Made by a program: the position numbers and the translations under genes
NCBI GenBank assembly: GCA_964448115.1
Contig: CAYUVA010000033.1
Span: forward strand, 1-30,075
Reading direction: 5' to 3'
DNA length: 30,075 nt
From: CAYUVA01 sp964448115 [NCBI: uncultured bacterium]
GTDB taxonomy: Bacteria; CAYUVA01
In this document: piece after piece, positions 24,931-30,075 of the stretch
Numbering within the stretch: position 1 is the first letter of the stretch
Layout of the letters: each line of letters starts with the position of its first letter
Notes under the pieces: generated by a model
Databases searched by the model: none
Seen by the model: the letters and a program-made list of their open reading frames with translations, nothing else
Told to the model about the DNA's origin: nothing

Positions 24931-26616
24931 ATGTTACCTGGATCCGACCCCATAACCAAGAGGCGGGATAAGGCTGTTGCGTTCATCATCGGTCTGCTTA
25001 TCGTTGTGTTCGCATTGTACCTGCGACTAACCGGCATAACCTGGGGTATCAGGGATCTTAACCTTCCGCATCAATCATTTCATCCAGACGAGGTCGGCAA
25101 CCTGAACTCCATAGTCAATACCAATCCCAAGCTCTACACCGACTACGACCGCTGTTGGTATTACAACAAGGGCATTTTGATGCACACAATCTGGAGCGCG
25201 ACACTATACCTACTGGGATTGAAAAAGGATGTTTACAGCATCGATGGTAACATCCTAAGCTCTATGTATCTTGCGATGCGCCTGGTAGTCGTGCTTGCCT
25301 CGCTTGCAAACCTGCTGTTGGTGTATCTTATCGCAAGAATATTGTATCCAGGAATTTATGCAGCTCTGATGGCAGCTTTTTTACTTGCCATAATCCCTGC
25401 CGAAGTAATCAATGCGCATTACGCCAAGACTGATATTCCGGCTGAGACTCTATTGCTCCTATCATTCTTTTTTATTAGCAGATTTTTTCTCAAGGAAGCA
25501 AAAAATAAAGAGCTGATACTTGCTTGTCTTTTTGCAGGATTAGCTATTTCAACTAAATATTCGAGCATAGTTATACTTTTTCCGATCGCTTATGCTGCCA
25601 TCGTGAAAAGCGATGCCGCTAGGGATCTGAAAAGGTTTGTAAAACTCGCCCTTGGCGGGATGGTTTTCGTTCTACTTGGCTTTTCGATCGGCTGCCCGGA
25701 TATCTTTTTACATACTAACGAATTCATTGATGGGCTAAAGGAACAATATATAGTCCAACATAGTGCGCCGGGAGACACGATAGGGAGAACGACCAGATAT
25801 ACCGACTTTATTGTGAGAGTACTCCCTTACTCGATGAGCATCAGCGGATTTTTCTTGGCTTGCATAGGGGTATTCTTGAGCTTCTTTTTGCTGAATAAGA
25901 AGCCTGTCTGGCTCATCTTCTGCCTGGTAATCCCGTATCTTCTTTGGTCAATGACCTCATGGCCGCTGGTTAGATACAGCACATTGTTGATGCCCTTTCT
26001 GGGCATGCTGATCGGAATGGGGGTTGTAGAGATAGTGAGCAACTTTCGCTTCCTGCCCTGGATGCAGATCTACCTATCGGTTTTTATTGCTGTTTTGTGC
26101 TTACTGACCATGTCAGTGAGCATAAGATATGTCAATGCCATGGCTGGCGAGGACCCCCGGGAGCTTGCCAAAGAATGGATCGAGGAGAATGTATCCCCTG
26201 CCAGCCGAATCGGATTAGTGCATCCGGGGCTTTATCCCAATCCGAGATTGGACGAGCGAAGATATGCCTTGGTATCAATGTATGAGGATATCGACTATCT
26301 CGACACCGATGCCCTGGATCTTGTGGTATTGAGCAGCCTTACCTATAACCAAGTGCTCAGGGTCGATTCTCTTGATCCAAGGGCGAGCAAATTTTATGGT
26401 TTCTTACTCGATGATTCTAGCTTCGATAAGCTAGTTGCCTTCGATAATTACCCCAAAGGTAAACTATTCAAGGGTTTACTGCCTCCCAAGGATCCCCCCA
26501 TAGACTGGCTGTATCCCTTCCCAATCATTCTTGTCCTGGAACCGAAGATATCCTATTGTGGAAGGCTGGCAGGGGGGCAACCCCCAAGACAAAATCAGTA
26601 TATAATCATTCGATGA
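24931..26616 (+). CDS. PMT-type GT-C membrane glycosyltransferase
   Basis: 561 residues, a membrane protein with about ten hydrophobic spans. The first extracytoplasmic loop has SFHPDEVGN, with Asp53-Glu54 as the expected catalytic acidic pair of the PMT/GT39 superfamily. A soluble C-terminal region follows the last span (about 405-561). It would transfer a lipid-phosphate-linked sugar on the periplasmic face. AAGG lies just before the ATG. The end YCGRLAGGQPPRQNQY is unusual and falls in a region of G/C-rich DNA. It is followed after 13 bases by a second GT-C gene. Confidence 0.87.
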   Translation: MLPGSDPITKRRDKAVAFIIGLLIVVFALYLRLTGITWGIRDLNLPHQSFHPDEVGNLNSIVNTNPKLYTDYDRCWYYNKGILMHTIWSATLYLLGLKKDVYSIDGNILSSMYLAMRLVVVLASLANLLLVYLIARILYPGIYAALMAAFLLAIIPAEVINAHYAKTDIPAETLLLLSFFFISRFFLKEAKNKELILACLFAGLAISTKYSSIVILFPIAYAAIVKSDAARDLKRFVKLALGGMVFVLLGFSIGCPDIFLHTNEFIDGLKEQYIVQHSAPGDTIGRTTRYTDFIVRVLPYSMSISGFFLACIGVFLSFFLLNKKPVWLIFCLVIPYLLWSMTSWPLVRYSTLLMPFLGMLIGMGVVEIVSNFRFLPWMQIYLSVFIAVLCLLTMSVSIRYVNAMAGEDPRELAKEWIEENVSPASRIGLVHPGLYPNPRLDERRYALVSMYEDIDYLDTDALDLVVLSSLTYNQVLRVDSLDPRASKFYGFLLDDSSFDKLVAFDNYPKGKLFKGLLPPKDPPIDWLYPFPIILVLEPKISYCGRLAGGQPPRQNQYIIIR

Positions 26617-26629
26617 ACTGATAAATAAA

Positions 26630-28132
26630 GTGAAGAACCAACGGAGAAAATGGTTATTCCCGGTGCTGGTAGCTTTCTTGCTCTCATTTGCACTCAGGCT
26701 ATATGATATAAAGGCTCCCTTGATCGACTATCACAGCGGCAGGCAGATCGACACCGCCATGATCGCCAAGAATTTTTATAATAATGGCTTCAAAATATGG
26801 CTCCCGCAGATCGATACGCAGGGAGCGGAGCCGGTCTTCTTGGAGAGTGAGTTTCATATTTACCCCTTTATAGTCTCTGTGATTTACCTGCTTCTTGGAA
26901 TACAGGATCTGATAGGGAGGCTTGTATCTGTATTTTTTTCATCTGCTAGCGTGTTTTTTCTTTACAAGATTGCCTCCTTCTATTTCAAGAGACCGATAGA
27001 TGATATCATCGTCTTTCTCTACGCCATATCCCCATTGGCGATCAAGTATGGCAGAGCATTCCAGCCGGATGCGACCCTTGTGTTTTTCTTATCTGCTGGA
27101 ATTTACTTCTTTTTTAGCTATGCAAAGAGGGCTAAGAAATCTCACCTCTGGATCGCTTTATTATTCATAACCATAAGCGGGCTGATGAAGCTCACCTCGC
27201 TGTATATTTTGCTTCCCCTTATGTACCTTGGGCTTAAGGCTAAGCGAACATCCTTCTTGCATTTATTTAAGATGCTTATCTTTATATTAGTCGTGATAGG
27301 TGTGCCGCTGTGTTGGTATGTGTATGCACACCATCGAGGCATGGAGGCTGCCTCGTGGGGCATCTTTAAGCACCTGAATTTTTACGAGACGATCAGCTTT
27401 TGGGCAAAACCTGGCTGGTACTTGGAAATATCGCGGGTTCTATTCACGCAGATACTTCCCTTGCCGCTATCATTGCTGCTACCTCTTGGTTTATTCCAAC
27501 TGCATAGAAGCAAAATAGCCAGGGAGCTTTTTTTCTGGTTAGGAGGCGTTTTCATATTCTACCTGGTAAGCGCCTGGTCTCTTTTTCGCCACGAGTACTA
27601 CCATCTGCCGAGCATCATTCCCTATCTTTTAATATGTGGATTTGCGCTTGATAAAATGAAGTTACTCTCTCGGGCATATAAATACAGCGGATTTCGAGAA
27701 CTCTCAGCATACCTGATGCCATGTTTCTTTGCTGTCTTCATTCTAATCGTTGGATATTCTGCATATCTGCCCTGGATCTTTACTAAGGATACCAGATGGC
27801 ATTCGTGGAATATGGAGCAGTATGTTGTGGGAAAATATATTAGCCAGGCATACCCGCATTCGCCGATCCTTATCTCCCCCTCAAATATAAGCATTTATTA
27901 TGCAAATGCGACCGGTTGGGCAGTGATTCCAGGTTTATTCTCGGTTGAGGATCTTCGTAGATGTATTGCTGGAGGCGCCGAGATATTTATATTTTCTTTG
28001 CCCCCGCATGACTCACCATGGCAGGCAAAGTACAGCTTCTCGCATGATATTATCAACTACTTAAAGGGAAAGGGACTTCATAAGATACAGGTTAATAACT
28101 CCTGGCTTTTTATTCTCAAGCCATCGCATTGA
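26630..28132 (+). CDS. GT-C membrane glycosyltransferase (PMT/ArnT superfamily)
   Basis: 500 residues from a GTG start 13 bases after the previous gene. A hydrophobic N-terminus precedes a first loop with IDYHSGRQIDTAMIAKNF, the His/Arg-Gln-x-Asp version of the GT-C loop motif, in which Asp41 may take the catalytic place. Multiple membrane spans follow, with a smaller soluble C-terminus containing SNISIYYANATGWAVIPG. It shares superfamily but not close identity with the preceding enzyme, so the pair may act on successive sugars or different acceptors. A 103-base gap separates it from the iron-sulfur genes, so the operon may end here. Confidence 0.85.
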   Translation: MKNQRRKWLFPVLVAFLLSFALRLYDIKAPLIDYHSGRQIDTAMIAKNFYNNGFKIWLPQIDTQGAEPVFLESEFHIYPFIVSVIYLLLGIQDLIGRLVSVFFSSASVFFLYKIASFYFKRPIDDIIVFLYAISPLAIKYGRAFQPDATLVFFLSAGIYFFFSYAKRAKKSHLWIALLFITISGLMKLTSLYILLPLMYLGLKAKRTSFLHLFKMLIFILVVIGVPLCWYVYAHHRGMEAASWGIFKHLNFYETISFWAKPGWYLEISRVLFTQILPLPLSLLLPLGLFQLHRSKIARELFFWLGGVFIFYLVSAWSLFRHEYYHLPSIIPYLLICGFALDKMKLLSRAYKYSGFRELSAYLMPCFFAVFILIVGYSAYLPWIFTKDTRWHSWNMEQYVVGKYISQAYPHSPILISPSNISIYYANATGWAVIPGLFSVEDLRRCIAGGAEIFIFSLPPHDSPWQAKYSFSHDIINYLKGKGLHKIQVNNSWLFILKPSH

Positions 28133-28235
28133 CTAATACTTATCCTTGTTTTAATTATCAGGTAGAATGTGAATAGAATATGAGCTGAGATTGTTATAAA
28201 AGCTAAAAACGAAAAAGAAAGGAATTTTAGCAACT

Positions 28236-28793
28236 ATGTATTCCAAGAAAGTTATGGAACACTTCATGAATCCACGCAATGTCGGTGATCTTGAAGATGC
28301 CAGCGGAGTCGGCGAGGTCGGAAATGCTGCCTGTGGTGATATTCTCAAGCTCTATATAAAGGTTGACGAGAACGGTATTATAACCGATGCCAAGTTCAAG
28401 ACCTTCGGTTGCGGCGCTGCCATTGCTTCAAGCTCTATTGCCACGGAGCTTATCATCGGTAAGCATATAGAGGAGGCGAGAACCCTGACCAATAAAGCCA
28501 TAGCCGAGGCGCTGGATGGCTTGCCTCCACAGAAGCTGCACTGCTCGGTGCTCGCTGCTGATGCACTCAATAAGGCGATCGATAACCACCTGGGCATTGT
28601 ACGCGAGGAGGATAACGAGATAATCTGTATCTGCAATCAGATCCCCCGCAAGGTTATCGAGGAGGCTATCTCTCACGGTGCTTTCACGCTGGAGGCTGTC
28701 GCAAAGAAGACCGGCGCCACAACCGGCGAATGCGGAGGAGTGGTCTGCGGGGAAAAGATCAAGGAAATGCTGAAAAAATATGAACAGGTATAA
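28236..28793 (+). CDS. NifU-like Fe-S scaffold (IscU domain plus BFD-type 2Fe-2S domain)
   Basis: 185 residues. Residues about 1-120 are the IscU/NifU N-terminal scaffold with Cys33 and Asp35 (GNAACGD), Cys59 (FGCGAA) and His102-Cys103 (LHCSV), the ligands on which clusters are built. Residues about 128-185 form a BFD-like domain with Cys131, Cys133, Cys166 and Cys171, arranged C-x-C ... C-x4-C for a permanent [2Fe-2S] cluster. The third, Nfu-type domain of classical NifU is absent. It is followed 29 bases later by the cysteine desulfurase that supplies sulfur. No nitrogenase gene is in view, so it probably serves general or anaerobic Fe-S assembly. The ribosome binding site AAAGGA is rather far from the ATG. 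Confidence 0.94.
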   Translation: MYSKKVMEHFMNPRNVGDLEDASGVGEVGNAACGDILKLYIKVDENGIITDAKFKTFGCGAAIASSSIATELIIGKHIEEARTLTNKAIAEALDGLPPQKLHCSVLAADALNKAIDNHLGIVREEDNEIICICNQIPRKVIEEAISHGAFTLEAVAKKTGATTGECGGVVCGEKIKEMLKKYEQV

Positions 28794-28822
28794 ACTATCA
28801 TAATATAGATGGAGAGATACAG

Positions 28823-30010
28823 ATGAGAGAAGTTTATCTTGATAATAATGCTACCACCGAGCTTGATCCCGAAGTGAAAAAGGCGATGATCGAAGCTATG
28901 GAGGCTTATGGGAATGCCTCCAGCCACCATCATTTCGGGCATAGAACAAAAGAGCTTATCGAACAGGCTCGCGAACAGACCGCAAAGATCATCGGCGCAG
29001 AGGCTTCCGATATCGTTTTCACTGGCAGCGGATCAGAGGCGAACAACCTGGCAATAAAAGGAGTCGCCTGCGAAGGGCTGGTCTGTAAGGGGCTGGAGAT
29101 AAAGGCTGGCAAGCATATAATAACCTCACAGATCGAGCATCCATCGGTGCTCAATACTTGCAAGTGCCAGGAACAATTCGGTTTCAAGGTAACCTACCTG
29201 CCAGTCGATAAATACGGGCTGATAGACCCAGGATTGGTCGAAAAGGCGATAAATCCCAACACATCGCTGATAACTATTATGCTCGCCAACAACGAGATCG
29301 GCACCATCGAGCCGATCAAGGAGATCGCAAAGATCGCTAGAAAGCATAATCTCCTCTTCCATACCGATGCGGTTCAGGCAGTTGGCAAGGTCGATATCGA
29401 TGTTCACGAGCTTGGCGTTGATATGCTATCCCTAACCGGGCACAAGATTCATGGGCCCAAGGGTAGCGGAGCGCTATACCTACGCAAGGGATTATCGCTC
29501 TGTCCTCTAATACATGGCGGGGGGCAAGAGAAACGACGCCGAGCCGGCACTGAGAATGTCATCGGTATAGTCGGACTCGGGAAAGCGCTCGAGATCGCTC
29601 GCAAGAGCATGCCTGAGGTGCCACAAAGGATGCAGAGATTGCGTGATATGCTCTGGGAGGGCATAAAAAATAGCATACCTGAAGTGAGCCTGAACGGGCA
29701 CCCAACCCTGCGCCTGCCTAGCACGCTAAATGTCGCCTTCAAGTACATCGAGGGGGAATCGATCCTGATGATGATGGACTCGGTAGGTATCGGTGCATCA
29801 ACAGGCTCCGCCTGTTCCTCCGACTCACTGGAGCCATCTCATGTTCTGCTCGCTATCGGTCTTCCCCACGAGGAAGCACATGGAGCGGTCCGCTTCAGCG
29901 TCGGCAAATTTAACACCGAGGAAGACATTACTTATACTTTGGAAAAGCTACCTCCTTTAATAGCGCGCCTACGAGAGATGAGTCCCTTGTACAACGCAAA
30001 GACAAGCTAA
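28823..30010 (+). CDS. Cysteine desulfurase, NifS/IscS type
   Basis: 395 residues, full length. This PLP enzyme converts cysteine to alanine and passes persulfide sulfur to the scaffold. Visible are the YLDNNATT start, SGSEANNLAIKG, the HTDAVQA cofactor-binding Asp region, the PLP lysine Lys208 in LTGHKIHGPKG, RRAGTENV, and the mobile-loop nucleophile Cys331 in STGSACSSDSLEPSHVL. The loop length fits group I (IscS/NifS) desulfurases. GGAGAG precedes the ATG. The gene order, scaffold before desulfurase, is the reverse of the usual iscS-iscU order. Confidence 0.95.
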   Translation: MREVYLDNNATTELDPEVKKAMIEAMEAYGNASSHHHFGHRTKELIEQAREQTAKIIGAEASDIVFTGSGSEANNLAIKGVACEGLVCKGLEIKAGKHIITSQIEHPSVLNTCKCQEQFGFKVTYLPVDKYGLIDPGLVEKAINPNTSLITIMLANNEIGTIEPIKEIAKIARKHNLLFHTDAVQAVGKVDIDVHELGVDMLSLTGHKIHGPKGSGALYLRKGLSLCPLIHGGGQEKRRRAGTENVIGIVGLGKALEIARKSMPEVPQRMQRLRDMLWEGIKNSIPEVSLNGHPTLRLPSTLNVAFKYIEGESILMMMDSVGIGASTGSACSSDSLEPSHVLLAIGLPHEEAHGAVRFSVGKFNTEEDITYTLEKLPPLIARLREMSPLYNAKTS

Positions 30011-30023
30011 TACGCTCCCCCCC

Positions 30024-30051
30024 TTAATCCCCCCGTGAACGGGGGGAATAA
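30024..30051 (+). terminator. G/C-rich hairpin after the desulfurase gene
   Basis: Six C (30029-30034), loop GTGAAC, six G (30041-30046), with further T/A pairing outside, then AATAATTCTT. It lies within CCCCCCTTAATCCCCCC, a sequence known as a common intergenic repeat, so it may be a repeat acting as a terminator. Confidence 0.6.
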
Positions 30052-30075
30052 TTCTTAGAATTTCGTCATCGCTTG

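Noticed and set aside
28236-30010. Part of a nitrogen fixation cluster
   Set aside because: NifU-like and NifS-like proteins alone do not imply nitrogenase; no nifHDK, nifB or regulators are in the window, and the scaffold lacks the third NifU domain.

Overview
The window looks like a contig from an uncultured, Gram-negative-type bacterium with mid-range GC and no mobile genes. An outer-membrane TolC-type efflux protein, a Tat export pair, Sec signal peptides and a lipoprotein signal point to a two-membrane cell. No marker here fixes the phylum. The mix of housekeeping genes (groEL, hsp20, tatAC, yggS-type, nifU/nifS-type, one tRNA-Pro) with large Thr/Pro-linked surface proteins resembles environmental candidate-phylum or deltaproteobacteria-like genomes, which is an inference. 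I saw no transposase, phage gene, CRISPR array or rRNA.

Layout. 1-1775 (minus) is the 5' part of a secreted protein made of tandem PPC-like beta domains; it runs off the left edge. It is transcribed divergently from an 848-residue secreted BNR/Ycf48-like propeller protein (1995-4541). A 535-base gap filled with palindromic and short repeats follows, then a 12-repeat Kelch protein (5077-7779), a C39-like cysteine-peptidase lipoprotein, and on the minus strand a GT-C glycosyltransferase followed by a small Ig-like protein. tRNA-Pro, groEL and hsp20 come next, then tatA-tatC, a TolC-like gene, a YggS/PLPBP gene, a DPM1-like GT2 and a small secreted protein. After a 479-base regulatory gap comes a TPR plus double cyclic-nucleotide-binding protein, converging on an NpmA/KamB-like 16S rRNA A1408 methyltransferase. 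The right part is a plus-strand run: neutral-ceramidase-like enzyme, PH-domain membrane protein, exported FG-GAP-like protein, DUF3467 protein, two more GT-C glycosyltransferases, then a NifU-like scaffold and a cysteine desulfurase.

How the genes may work together. Three unrelated secreted proteins (BNR propeller, Kelch propeller, ceramidase-like enzyme) carry the same roughly 100-residue module. Its hallmarks are an N-terminal AGYWDT motif, a central VELYYLG motif and a terminal WPYL motif, and it always follows a Thr/Pro-rich linker. I know no family name for it, and it is the best candidate for something undescribed. The same window encodes a polyprenyl-phosphate sugar synthase-like GT2 and three PMT/ArnT-type GT-C transferases, which suggests, without proving, O-glycosylation of the Thr/Pro linkers. 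The second highlight is the A1408 methyltransferase homologue, which keeps the key target-binding residues of the aminoglycoside-resistance enzyme NpmA. The NifU/NifS-type pair forms an iron-sulfur assembly unit at the right end.
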